Source of the DNA: Brachypterus glaber
Lineage: Eukaryota > Arthropoda > Insecta > Coleoptera > Kateretidae
NCBI GenBank assembly: GCA_958510825.1
Contig: OY294049.1
Coordinates: forward strand, 310,001-374,000
Direction: 5' to 3'
Length of the DNA: 64,000 nucleotides
The notes under the pieces were generated by a model. That model did no database searches and had not been told where the DNA came from. It was given only the letters and a program-made list of their open reading frames with translations. Positions within the stretch are counted from its first letter, which is position 1. The number at the start of each line of letters is the position of its first letter. The translations under genes were made by a program, and so were the position numbers. This document shows positions 23,010 through 33,745 of the stretch, piece by piece.

Positions 23010-23583
23010 AACTCTTTTGTACAAATTTCAGACGCGGTCAGCCCCTCGAAAAAAGCTTTGTCCCTGATGATTTCTACCAAACTTCAAACTTGGCACCCAT
23101 ACAAAAAAAAAAAATTGGCGCCCAAAAAAAATACCCTCACGAGAAAAAGCTGACGGCGGTTTCTACAAAAACTTGGCACCATAGCAAAAAAAAAACACCC
23201 TTGAAGGAAAAAAGCTTAGGCTAAAAAAACGCCCCTTGGCCTTTTGGCCACTATAGAATCGCGCCCTGAAGCAGGATCACTTGATTCATACAAAGACCGG
23301 CTCTGGATGAGTTATATCAGACCTAGAGGTGTGCGCCTCGAAAATTTCGCGGCGGCGGTGTTTTTGTAAATTTTAGCCGCGAGGGCGCGCAGTCGTTTAT
23401 TATTTTTTTTAATTTTTAGGTAAAATGTTAAAATAATTTTAAAGCTTTACCAAATGAATAATTTTAGTTATTACCAGGTGGCGGCGCACATGCACACCTC
23501 TAGTTGACTAGAGACTAGACTAGTCAGACCCCAGTTGGAAGTTGAAATATTTTTTCTGTGACCATGTGATATTATGAGGGATA

Positions 23584-23642
23584 ATGTTTGATTTTGTCCA
23601 GTTTTGTCCAGTTTTGTCCAATTTTGTCCGGTTTTGTCCACT
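23584..23642. repeat. (AGTTTTGTCC)n short tandem
   Basis: Five copies of a 10-bp unit, matching the TTTTGTCC words at 20.85 kb in sense orientation. Confidence 0.85.
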
Positions 23643-24109
23643 GGCCTAGAAAATTTCAAAAAAGTGTAATTTTTCACACCTCTGATTTTTTGGGGCGTTT
23701 AAAATAGGGTTGAAAATGGGAATTTTCGTCAAAATTTCATAAAAAAAAATCAAACAATTTTTGAAAAATGCTTAATTTCATAATGAAAATACGTAAATCA
23801 CAATTTTAAACTAATATATGGTCAAATAGAGAATTTTATTTGCTTTAAAATGATAATGACCACGTTTTCCATTTAAAAAAAATTCCCCTTATGCCTGTCC
23901 ACATTTTTTAAGCTAAAAAATCGAATATATGCCAAAAGATGATTTAAGTTGTCTTATTTAAGTTTAAATTTGAAGTCGAAATCTGGACTCATTTAAAAGT
24001 TAAGAGGGGTGGACATAAATAAAACCGACTCATTATACCTTAAAAAATGCCTGGCATATTTTGGCTCATTTTGGCAGAATTTAGTGATTGTTCTGTTAGG
24101 GGTTTATTT

Positions 24110-24335
24110 ATTGGACAATCCTTGTACACCTATCCAACAATCTTTGACAATCCCTTCTTCCACAATTGTCTACAATCATCCAAAATCATCTACAATCGAC
24201 AATCATCTGAAATCTTCCCACAGTCTTAAACAATCTTCATTAAAATGTTGTACAATATTTCACATTTTTTTTAACAATCTTTGACAAACTTCCACAATCC
24301 TTTGATTCTCACAATCCTTGTACACTTTTTTTTTC
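24110..24335. repeat. Degenerate ACAATC-rich tandem
   Basis: Around 15 copies of ACAATC spaced 8-20 bp (for example ACAATCTTTGACAATCC). No coding meaning. Confidence 0.65.
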
Positions 24336-24971
24336 AATAAATAAACCCCTCGTTGTTCTGAGGGGAGGCTCCCCTCCGCCCCTCTTCATTTACGTCTAGC
24401 AACTATTTAAAAAAATTATATAATACACTTACTTCTTCCTGTGGTTCTGTGGTATTCTTGATAGCATTTTCAGTAAACCCATCAATACCAGTATTACTTT
24501 TAAACAGGCCTCTTAATGGCTTTCTTTTTGAATGGTGATTGCATAGCATTTTGAAGTGCAGAAATTTTGTTAACAGTTCCCATGCTTATTTTAAGAGCCA
24601 CACTAACCCACTACAAATAATTTAAATGTTAATTTTATTATTTATATACAAAAATGTATTGCTTACCTCTCTCGTTATTTAGAGGGATAAATGGACCTTT
24701 ACTGTCTCGTTCCTCCTCAAAAAAACACGCCAATAACTATTTGACCTCTATGCTTAAATGTTTTGGCCTTTTAAAAATTGCATTGCAAAACAAATGAGAA
24801 CACAAAATAAGAAGAGTAAAAACACAACAAATTTCAAAAACGTAAATAAATAAAATTATTATTATTAAAATAATTTGAAAAACATAAATCATAACCTGAA
24901 CCTGAGGTTCAAGCCACTTGTCAAACGAACAGAAGCCATCCGGCAACGTTGCATGGGCTACGTTGTCACGC
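24336..24971. other. Unassigned stretch
   Basis: On the minus strand 24430-24590 could read about 55 residues (…KMLCNHHSKRKPLRGLFKS…) ending at a possible GTAAGT donor, but no family is recognised and the alternative frame has stops. I treat it as unassigned. Confidence 0.25.
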
Positions 24972-25121
24972 TTAAGGGCATATCCACAGGCTCGCATAAC
25001 AACATAGTACATAAGAATGCGATGCCGTGATTGGCTTGAAGTGTCGCCATGTATCTTGTAAGCCAATCACGGTACCGCATTCTTATGTATATTGTTATGC
25101 GAGCTTGTGGATGTGCCTTAA
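24972..25121. repeat. Palindromic MITE, ~65-bp arms
   Basis: TTAAGGGCATATCCACAGGC… pairs with …GAGCTTGTGGATGTGCCTTA; the inner arms meet at GTGATTGGCTT / AAGCCAATCAC with a ~22-nt loop. Degraded relatives lie at 38085-38215 and 53713-53812. Confidence 0.85.
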
Positions 25122-25306
25122 TTTAGAATCGCTAACTATAGTTACAGGTATACCTGTATATTTTATATGTATATTTTATAGCTTATAAGTCAATATATTT
25201 CAAAAAATGTATTTTTTTATTAAAATACTATTATTCCAAGGCTTGTTTAATTATAAATATCTAATATAACGTAATTCATTTTACATTTTTATATCATATA
25301 ATGAAA

Positions 25307-27811
25307 TTTTATACACGGTGTCCCACGGTAGACAAATCAGTCAAATTGTGGCGTTATTATCAAAGCTATTAAAATATATTTTTTACCAGTCAATATAGAC
25401 CTAGTTACCTTCAAGTTACGCCAGAAAAAAGTGTTGTACTTTTTTCTGTTTTTAGGCTAGAGCAACAAACAGAATTTTTTTTTAGCATAATAACATTTTT
25501 TAACGCCAAAATTTAAAAAATAATATAATTTCTTTATCATATGATAGTTTTTTTTACTAAAAACAATAGTATTCTATTTAAATTTTTAATTTTAGAAAAC
25601 GGTAAAAAATGGTAAGTGCATTATGGAATGACCCCGCTAATGTAAAAGAGAGGATGCTATGAAAATAAATGTTTGCAAATATGACGTTCACGATAAAAAT
25701 AAATGTCAAATCTAATGTTATAAATTAGATTTTTACTTAGACTTAGTAAGGACCTTGTGGACTAGGGTATTTTATACTACAGAGTGTATTACTTAATTAC
25801 TAATAAATTTTGATTTTTTGCGCTCAATCAAATTTTTTAAATGGTCTGATTGGATTAATCTTAGATTAATCTTAGCAGTTTTTTTTCCAACGTCAAGTCT
25901 ATATCATAATGAAAGTATTGGTAAAGCAAGTTATTATAAAACCTATTGGACAACTTATGATAAAACATGTTTTATAATTTTGAGATTTTAAAAAACATAA
26001 ATAATTAGCTTGTAAAGATCCCCCTTCCCTCGCAGTTGCATGAAGTTGGAGCTGGTTCATATTAGCAGGGCCGGATTCAGGGGGGTGCAGGGGGTACAGA
26101 TTACCCGGGGCCCGGGCTCGAAGGGGGCCCGGCGACAGAAGTTTTTAATAAACAGTTTATTTATTTATACTCCCACAGATCGATAAGGCGTCAAAATGAG
26201 CAAATAAGTAGATCTCGTTCCAAATGGGCAATAGAAAAAATTTCGCCGCGGCAGCGCTTAAGCCTTTTTGGATGTTTGTAAAAAATAATAGTGCACTGTT
26301 ACTAGTGTTTTAAAATTTGTAAAAAAATTCGCCCGCGGCGCTAGGGCTAATCTACCTACGTATTTTTTTTAGTTCAAGCTTGCAAAAGCTTAAAATTTGT
26401 AAAAAAATTGCCTGCGGCGCCAGAGCTATCAAAATTGAAAAAAAATTCGCCTGCGGCGCTAAGACTTTATTATTTTTTACATACTTAAGCTTGTTGAACT
26501 ATGAAAATAAAACAGTCAGAAATTAACATAATTTGGAAAAATTTTCGACTGCGGCGCTTAGTTAATGAATGGGGGCGCCGCTTCGGCCCTCAGTGCCTTA
26601 GCTGCAGGCCTGCATGGGACAATTATGTTTTGAAAAAATGGGGGCCCGAGTAAAAAGTTGCACCGAGGCCCGGGCTGGCTCTGTCCGGCCCTACATATTA
26701 GGGTCACTTCATCTAATCCTACTTTGTGCTTTTGTTCTTAGTCGTTTGTTTTGTTTTTTTGAACCAAATCAGACCAAAATTAGACCAAATACAGAAGAAC
26801 AAAGGAAAAAAACTGTCATATTATGGGCAATTTAGTCAATTAATTTATTGTTATGTAATTAATTACTTACATTTTGGTTGGAATTAAAAGTTAAATGATA
26901 CTAAGAATAATTCTCATAAGTTAAAATATCAAATTGATTGTTATTATTAATATTATTTATTAATATGCGAAACGCAAGACATATTTATGATATTTGAATT
27001 AATTAACTCATCATTGTGTCAAATTCCATACATCTACAAAATATTACGCCTTTCTAGAATATTTTCAGTGTTATTAGAATTGAATATTTCAAATAAATCC
27101 ATGTTAGTCCTTAGTTTTTCCCAAATCACTCCAGTTCTGATGAAAAAAGGTCAAAATTACGCATCTAGCTTCAGAGAATCATGGGAATATAAATGCCATT
27201 TCACAAAATCTATTATTAGCAAATAATTCTAATTCTTTGCGAGTCTTCCACGATTCAAATGGATTCAAATCAAGCAGCAAGTTAATATCTTCTCGTTGTT
27301 TCTCCTAAATTTCGAGCACATTCTCCATAAGTTAAAATAATTTCTTACTTCTAAAGTTATCATTTTGGCATTCAAAACTTGGTTTTATAAAAATCTTGCT
27401 TTGTTAATTTTTTGATTATAATGTAAAATCAAATTTGACATTTATTGTCATCATATACGACTTATTTAAAAAATTTAATTTCAAGGCATCCTACTATGCA
27501 ATTGCCCTTTTTTAAGGTTTTATAAAATTAAGAATTTAAATCGAAAATTATTGTTTTTAGTGAAAAAAACTACCATATGATAAAGAAAAATTGTTACTTT
27601 TTTTAATTTTGGCATTTGAAAGTATTGTTATGCTTTTAAAAGTGCATGTGTGGAGCTCTAGCTCAAAACCAAAAAAGAGTAGAAAACTTTTGTTTTGGGT
27701 CAATTGAAAATAATTAGGTCCATATTGACTGGTAAAAGTTTCAAGTTGATATCTTTGTTAATAACGCCACAGTTTGACTGATTTGTCTACCGTGGGACAC
27801 CGTGTATAAAA
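25307..27811. mobile_element. 2.5-kb element with ~280-bp inverted ends
   Basis: Ends TTTTATACACGGTGTCCCAC and GTGGGACACCGTGTATAAAA; inverted similarity continues about 280 bp inward (CAAATCAGTCAAA, TTACCAGTCAATAT, TTCTTTATCATATG, CACTAAAAACAATA). No transposase was found between the arms; ORFs at 26987-27226 and elsewhere are short and unrecognised. A hAT MITE is nested inside. Confidence 0.85.
26066..26693. mobile_element. hAT-type MITE with exact 8-bp duplication, nested
   Basis: Ends CAGGGCCGGA and TCCGGCCCTA; CATATTAG flanks both sides exactly (26058-26065 and 26694-26701). The interior holds CTGCGGCGCTAGGGC repeats like those of the 2625 element. Confidence 0.92.
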
Positions 27812-28348
27812 TAAATTCATGTAATATTTAATCCGGTAACAATGCACAATCCTGAAATAACCGTCCGATTCTCTCTTGCTATTTGAATGACTATATTGGG
27901 GTTTTTGAGGTTACTGAAAGTAAATCTGATAATAAAATGGTTTAAGTCCACCTCCGGGGGTTGGGGTTGACAAACCAAAATGGAAAAAACCAAATAACAA
28001 GATGGCCGACCTGTCAAAGTGACATTTTTCGAACGGGAGGTCGTAGAAACTTGAAACTCGTTATGTACAGGTACAATGACAAACAAAAATCGACAAAACC
28101 AAAAACAAGATGGCTGACCTGTCACAGTGACATTTTTCGAACGGGAGGTCGTAAAAACTTGAAACTCGTTATGTACGGATACAATGACAAACAAAAATCG
28201 ACAAAACCAAAAACAAGATGGCTGACCTGTCAAAGTGACAGTTTTCGAACGGAAGTTGAAATTTGCTATGACTAAATGACAAAAAAAATCGACAAAACCA
28301 AAAAAATAAGATGGTCAACCTGTCAAAGTCACATTTGTTTTTTAGTAT

Positions 28349-28435
28349 TGTCAATTTTTGTTTGTTATATGTCAATTTTTGTTTGTCATATGTCAATTTT
28401 TGTTTGTCATATGTCAATTTTTGTTTGTCATATGA
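28349..28435. repeat. 21-bp tandem repeat, four copies
   Basis: Unit TGTCAATTTTTGTTTGTCAT plus one base, at the symmetry centre of the larger palindromic array. Confidence 0.95.
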
Positions 28436-28669
28436 CAGTACAATATTATACCCGAACATACCGAATTTCAAGTTTCTATGACCTTCCGTTCGAAAAATGT
28501 TACTTTGAGAGGTCGGCCATCTTGTTTTTTGGTTTTGTCGTTTTTTTTGTCATTTTGTCATAGCAAATTTCAACTTTCTACGAACTTCCGTTCGAAAAAT
28601 GTCACTCTGACAGGTCGGCTATCTTGTTTTTTTTGGTTTTGTCGATTTTTGTTCGTCAGTTTACCCTTA

Positions 28670-29450
28670 CCCAGACAGCACAAAGATGTCTTAAAGAGAT
28701 CTTGAAGATGTCGTAACTCGTCATTCAAGACGTCTTAGGAACGTGGATTTTCGCCGTATATGCATCTTAAAGACATCTTGAAGACGTCGTATGTTACAAA
28801 AGGTAACGTTTTTAAGACGCCTTTCTAAAAACGTCTTCAAGACATCTTTTTAAGACGCCTTACTGACGCCTAGGCGCCTGTGTAAGCTTGCACAGGGGAC
28901 TTTATAACATAATACCCCCTCCCATTTACGTTGCTAGGTACGATCGTATTAATATAAAAAGCGTAATAAGAATTAGAATGAGAGGTAATTTTTGACATAT
29001 ATATGTCATAATATGCCAAAACTTACCTTTTATTCTAATTACTGTATTCCGAAAAAAAAAAATCCTATTAACGCAACTTTTTTGGGAAAAATTACTTTTA
29101 TTTTAAGGATCAATTCTACCAATTTTGAAAGTAATCCCCCCAGAAGCAAAAATGTTATGGGGGGTTAAACTTTTAAAAAAATCGAAAAAAGCTGAAAGAA
29201 ATTTCCGATTAACGTAACGTTTTCAGGAAAAATTACTTTTACTATAAGTGTCAATTATACCAATTTCAAAAGTAATATAGTTAATTTATTACAACATCTT
29301 GTACCGATAATTAAAAGACATCTTAGAGATCAGATATATTTTAAACATCCCTTAAAAGAAGTCCATAAGATATCTTTTTTATGTCTTTAGGCGTTCAGAC
29401 ATAATTAAGATCTAAAAAAGACGTCTTTAAGATATCATGTGCTGTCTGGG
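28670..29450. mobile_element. TIR element, CCCAGACAGCAC family, full copy 2 (781 bp)
   Basis: Ends CCCAGACAGCACAAAGATGT and CATGTGCTGTCTGGG, flanked by TA (28668-28669, 29451-29452). It has the same internal landmarks as the 15939 copy in the opposite order (ATACCCCCTCCCATTTACGT, AAGCGTAATAAGAATTAGAA). Confidence 0.92.
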
Positions 29451-29830
29451 TACATACGGAGTTTCAAGTTTCTACTAACTCCCGTTCGAAAAATGTCACT
29501 TTGACAGGTCGGCCATCTTGTTTTTTTGGTTTTGTCTATTTTTGTTTGTTATTGCACCCGTACATACCGAGTTTCAAATTTCTACGACCTCCCGTTCGAA
29601 AAATGTCACTTTGACAGGTCGGCCATCTTGTTTTTTTGTTTTGTCTATTTTCGTTTGTCCTCAATATGCAATTTAAAAAATAAAAAAATAAAAATAATTC
29701 TTCTTATACATAACTAAAGGGGAAAGTAGTTTTATTTTATTAAAGAATACATTTAGACAAAATGCAAAGTATTTTATCATAAAATTTATAGATATTTATA
29801 GAAAGACGAGGCAACATCGGGAACTTCCTT

Positions 29831-30232
29831 GTGTTACCGAATGCTATTAAAATCATTTGGAAACATCGCAAAGCAGGCGCGGACTGGTTTCTTGGTTTGG
29901 ACTTGAACAGCTCAAAAAAAGGGAAATTGAGGGCCCGGGATATTCAAAACAATAAAATTGTATTTAAATCGCTTTTGCCGACCTTGCCTTATGACCAGTC
30001 GGCCACTGATCGCAAAGCTTTTTTAGATCCTTTTAAGATCATTATTTCCTTAGGGATACTATTCAAATATGTTGTAAATACACTGCCCAGTAAAAGAGGT
30101 TACCCATTTTACACCTTCGCGCGTAAAATTGATTTTTTTATTATCAGATTCACTTTCAGCAACCATAAAAACCTTAATATACCAATTTTCACCCTCTGCC
30201 CCTTTGGGGGTGAAGTTAAAATTTTGTTATAA
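29831..30232 (+). other. Unassigned ORF, possible transposase remnant
   Basis: The first half (HRKAGADWFLGL) faintly recalls the CENP-B/pogo-type DNA-binding region, where an AG-D-W motif is common, but the match is short and the C-terminal half is minisatellite-derived. I do not assign a function. Confidence 0.2.
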
Positions 30233-31925
30233 TCAGATTCCCTTTCAACAACCTCAAAAACCCCAATATACCAATTTTCACGAAAACTACCCCTCACCCC
30301 TCAGGGGGTGGATTTAGAATATTTTTATTATCAGATTCACTTTCAGCAACCTCAAAAACCCCAATACTCCAGTTTTCACGAAAACTACTCCCCACCCCTC
30401 AGGGGTGAAATTAGGGAAAAAAATGTGATAATAAAAATCAATTTCACGCGCGGAGGTGAAAAATGGGAAAGCTCTTTTACTGAGCAGTGTATTATTATCA
30501 TATTTAATTTTAGCAACCTTGAAAACCCCTATATACCAACTTTCACAAAATCACCCCCACCCCCTGGGGGTAGGGGTAGAGTTAGACCATTTTTATTATC
30601 AGATTCACTTCCAGCAACCTTAAAAACGTCAATATACCAATTTTTACAAAAATCACCCCCCACCCCTAAGGGGGTGGGTTTCAAAAAATATATTTCAAGA
30701 TTCATTTTTATCAACCTCAAATACCCCTATCTACAAATTTTCACGAAAATTTGGAAAACATTTCAAAATATTTACCCCCTCACCCCCTCGGGGGTGGAGT
30801 TAGAGAAATTTTATTATCAGATTCAATTTCAGCAACCTTAAAAACCTCTATATAGCAATTTTAAATTTTTTCTAAAAAAAATGTATTTTTCCCCATTTGC
30901 CCCTCTTGCCCCACTTCAATGTTCACCAAAAACAATCCCGAGTGAGAACTTTTGGTAACATACCTGTATGCTAAAATTCAAGTCTCTAGCCTAAAGCGTT
31001 CTTAAGTTATCGTGCTTACAAGATTTCCCGGACAGACCGATCGACCGATCGACCGACAATTTTTTTTTTTTGAAATTGATTTATATCGACATAAAACGTC
31101 ATAAAACGCAAAAATTCGCAAAAAAAAAATTGAAAATTTTTGCACGAATACAAGGCTTTCCGAAATTTTGAAAATTTTCAAAATGGGAAAGCAAAAAATG
31201 TGATAATAAAAATCAATTTCACGCGCGGAGGTGAAAAATGGGAAAGCTCTTTTACTGAGCAGTGTTTTATTATCATATTTAGTTTCAGCAACCTTGAAAA
31301 CCCCTATATACCAACTTTCATAAAATTACCAGCAACCTCAAAAACGTCAATATACCAATTTTCACAAAAATCACCCCCAACCCCTAAGGGGGTGGGTTTC
31401 AAAAAATATATTTCAAGATTAATTTTTATCAACCTCAAAAACCCCTATCTACAAATTTTCACGACAATTTGGAAAACATTTCAAAATATTTACCCTCTCA
31501 CCCCCTCGGGGGTGGAGTTAGAGAAATTTTATAATCAGATTCAATTTCAGCAACCTTAAAAACCTCTATATAGCAATTTTAAATTTTTTCTAAAAAAAAT
31601 GTATTTTTCCCCATTTGCCCCCCTTGCCGCACGCCAATGTTTACCAAAAACAATCCCGAGCGAGAACTTTTGATAACATACCTGTATGCCAAAATTCAAG
31701 TCTCTAGCTTAAAGCGTTCTTAAGTTATCGTGCTTACAAGACTTCCCGGACAGACCGATCGACCGATCCACCGATCGACCGACAATTTTTTTTTGCTTGA
31801 AATTGATTTATATCGACATAAAACGTCATAATACGCAAAAATTCGCAAAAAAAAATTGAAAATTTTTGCACGAATACAAGGCTTTCCGAAATGTTGAAAA
31901 TTTTCAAAATGGGAAAGCAAAATAT
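30087..31925. repeat. ~100-bp minisatellite with higher-order duplication
   Basis: About seven units with TCAGATTCACTTTCAGCAAC … CCCCTCAGGGGGTGGA between 30139 and 30850, followed by a GTCY block (CAATCCCGAGYGAGAACTTT, GCGTTCTTAAGTTATCGTGC, GACCGATCGACCGATCGACC) and AAAATGGGAAAGC. The ensemble 30418-31195 is duplicated at 31197-31925. A third, shorter copy lies at 37270-37945. ORFs here are repeat products. Confidence 0.9.
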
Positions 31926-31927
31926 TT

Positions 31928-32845
31928 ACTGTTCCTAATAGAAATTTAACGTTAGAATAACGTTTTTCTAACGTTAGAAAACTGTATAAAAGTACGTTAT
32001 AAAATATGTGCAATGTCCCGATTTTTAACCTTAGAATCAAACGTTAGTTACAAACGTTAATCTAACGTTAGATTAAGTTAGTGATACGTTATAAGTACGT
32101 TTAATTTCTAACTTTCGGAGGGGGCGTGGCACACTAGGAAATTTCTACCTGCATCATAAAATAGCATATGGAGACAAATTTATTCATATAAATAAATCTT
32201 AATGTATTTTAGCAATCAAAATATTTTTAAACATAATTTCGTTACATTTATTTATAAAATATCCATCTTTTTAGGTGGCATTAAATATTTTTCGTGTAAT
32301 ATGCTGTTATACTTCGATAAATACGTTTACCTCTCAGAAAAACTTTATATTTAGTTAGTTAATATTTATTTATACATTCAGAATCTTAAAATATTTTTTC
32401 AATTCTAGTACAGCGTTGCCAGACTTACTATAATTTTGACTTTTGGGGGATATTTTTTTAACTTATTATACAAATAATAAATAATTATCAAATGTGCCTA
32501 GGACATAGCTGTCTGAAATGAGTATTTTCTACTATAGCTTACGTATTAATAATGGAAATTTAAAAAATATTTAAAGTTATAACTATTCTATAGAATAAGG
32601 TTAGAAAAAGGTTAGAATTTAGTTGGGAAACTAACATTAGATTTATGTATTTTATAACGTTTTTGTCAAACGTTAGTTTTTAAGGTTAGATTTATATATC
32701 TTATAACGTTTTTGTCAAACGTTAGTTTTTCAGGTTAGATTTATATATTTTATATAAAAAGTTTTTGTATAACGTTTGAGACTAAACATAAAAATGTCAC
32801 TAATCTAATGTTATGTTAAGTTAGATTTATGTACTTTTCTACCAG
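31928..32845. mobile_element. Element filled with AACGTTAG words
   Basis: At least ten AACGTTAG/CTAACGTT words lie in two clusters (31940-32105 and 32590-32835) of opposite orientation around an AT-rich centre. The structure matches the word-rich TIR elements elsewhere, but the termini (…CTACCAGGGT on the right) are unclear. Confidence 0.6.
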
Positions 32846-33119
32846 GGTTGTATGTGCGAATATACTGTGTAGGTTATTTTATAAAACATAATACCTCTAT
32901 ACCTTTTTATCAATTATATATTTATTAATTACATATTTATTTAATTATATATTATATACTTACCTCGTATTCTTATAAATTTTGAAAATATTGATTTTTA
33001 GTTTTAGAAAATATTTTAAAGGCACGCTCAAATGTTTTATTACATTTCTGTGTTTTTAGCATATTTATTTGCAAATGATTACCATGTATATATTATGTAA
33101 GTCCTTTCTATGCAATAAA

Positions 33120-33168
<49 letters not shown>

Positions 33169-33290
33169 ACTATATTCTATATACACAAACATATACTATT
33201 CAAATCTGTTTGTAAAAATATTTACTGTGCGATTTTCAATTTACTATCTTGCTTGAAGAAACAGACCATAGGGTCCCTACATTAATATTT
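32846..33290. repeat. Dispersed repeat split by a LINE 3' end
   Basis: Copy of the 18475-18620 sequence. Between 32890 and 33168 it is interrupted by a segment ending GCAATAAATATTATTATT…, the 3' UTR and (ATT)n tail of a truncated LINE. Confidence 0.65.
33119..33168. repeat. (ATT)n microsatellite
   Basis: About 16 perfect triplets, probably the 3' tail of the truncated LINE insertion. Confidence 0.9.
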
Positions 33291-33745
33291 TTTATAACAG
33301 TCCAGACTTTTTCTAATGATTCTATTGACATTTCTGTTTTAGATAGAAAAACAATCAGCAATACAACTAAAAGCTAAACCACTGCAACAAAGCACATCAA
33401 ATCGTTGTCGACATTGCATTTGTATGGCTGAAACATCACATGGGGTGCTGAGTGTCGTCGCATGTCCCCTAATTAACAGCAGGCAAAGAAAGAACCTCTA
33501 GACTGCAACTAACCAACTCAACTCAACTCATTTGTTTTAATTAAAACGAAATTTATCCTTTGAGATTGCTCGAAACCAAATACCACTTGTCTCAGAGAAG
33601 ATTGATCACATCTAAACATGATTGAAATATTTCTTTGGCTACAAGTGTTTTTGTGTGTGTGTATTTGTGTGTGTGCGTCTATTTGTTTGTATCATTTTTA
33701 TATTGTTTTTTTCATTCCGTAAACACTTTGTACTAGTAATATCAT
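33291..33745. other. Gene-free spacer
   Basis: No supported feature; contains a short (TG)n run at 33652-33678. Confidence 0.35.

Larger units (their letters stand above)
21966..23272. mobile_element. CAGGGCCGTAGG-type MITE remnants with internal duplications
   Basis: Left phrase CAGGGCCGTAGGTATGG and right GCGCCCTG bracket repeated blocks: CATATTTCATGGATTAAAAA (three copies), GACAAAGCTTTTTTTCATGA and TTGGGCGCCAA blocks shared with the 36248 MITE. No clean 8-bp duplication, so the boundaries are tentative. Confidence 0.5.
20626..24037. mobile_element. Large composite element with long inverted ends
   Basis: The first ~220 bp (GTGAGTTTTATTTAAGTCCA … ATATTCGATATTTTTAG) pair as reverse complement with the last ~340 bp (to GGACATAAATAAAACCGACT). 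The ends belong to the same sequence family as the Tc1-like foldback at 42.6-43.5 kb. Inside lie GATTTTGTCC repeats, an RT fragment and a MITE, so this is an assembly of insertions. No transposase was found. Confidence 0.6.
27990..29640. repeat. Palindromically arranged ~105-bp minisatellite
   Basis: Left half: units with TGACATTTTTCGAACGGGAG at 28019, 28129 and about 28236. Right half: the same unit as reverse complement at 28485, 28585, 29480 and 29588. A 21-bp repeat forms the centre, and a TIR element interrupts the right half (28670-29450). Overlapping ORFs on both strands here are products of the repeat. Confidence 0.9.

Noticed and set aside
22800..23067. ORFs over the GGAACTC minisatellite on both strands
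   Set aside because: Repeat-derived open frames (NSEELGGTPKNSEEL); no evidence of a protein.
24430..24590. Minus-strand exon-like stretch with GTAAGT donor
   Set aside because: About 55 codons with no recognised family, competing frames contain stops, and no matching neighbour exons were found.
28349..28435. CRISPR-like direct repeats
   Set aside because: Four adjacent 21-bp copies without spacers in a eukaryotic repeat context; an ordinary tandem repeat.
27817..28705. Overlapping ORFs of 75-138 codons on both strands
   Set aside because: All derive from the ~105-bp palindromic minisatellite; peptide repeats (FWFCRFLFVIV) mirror the DNA units.
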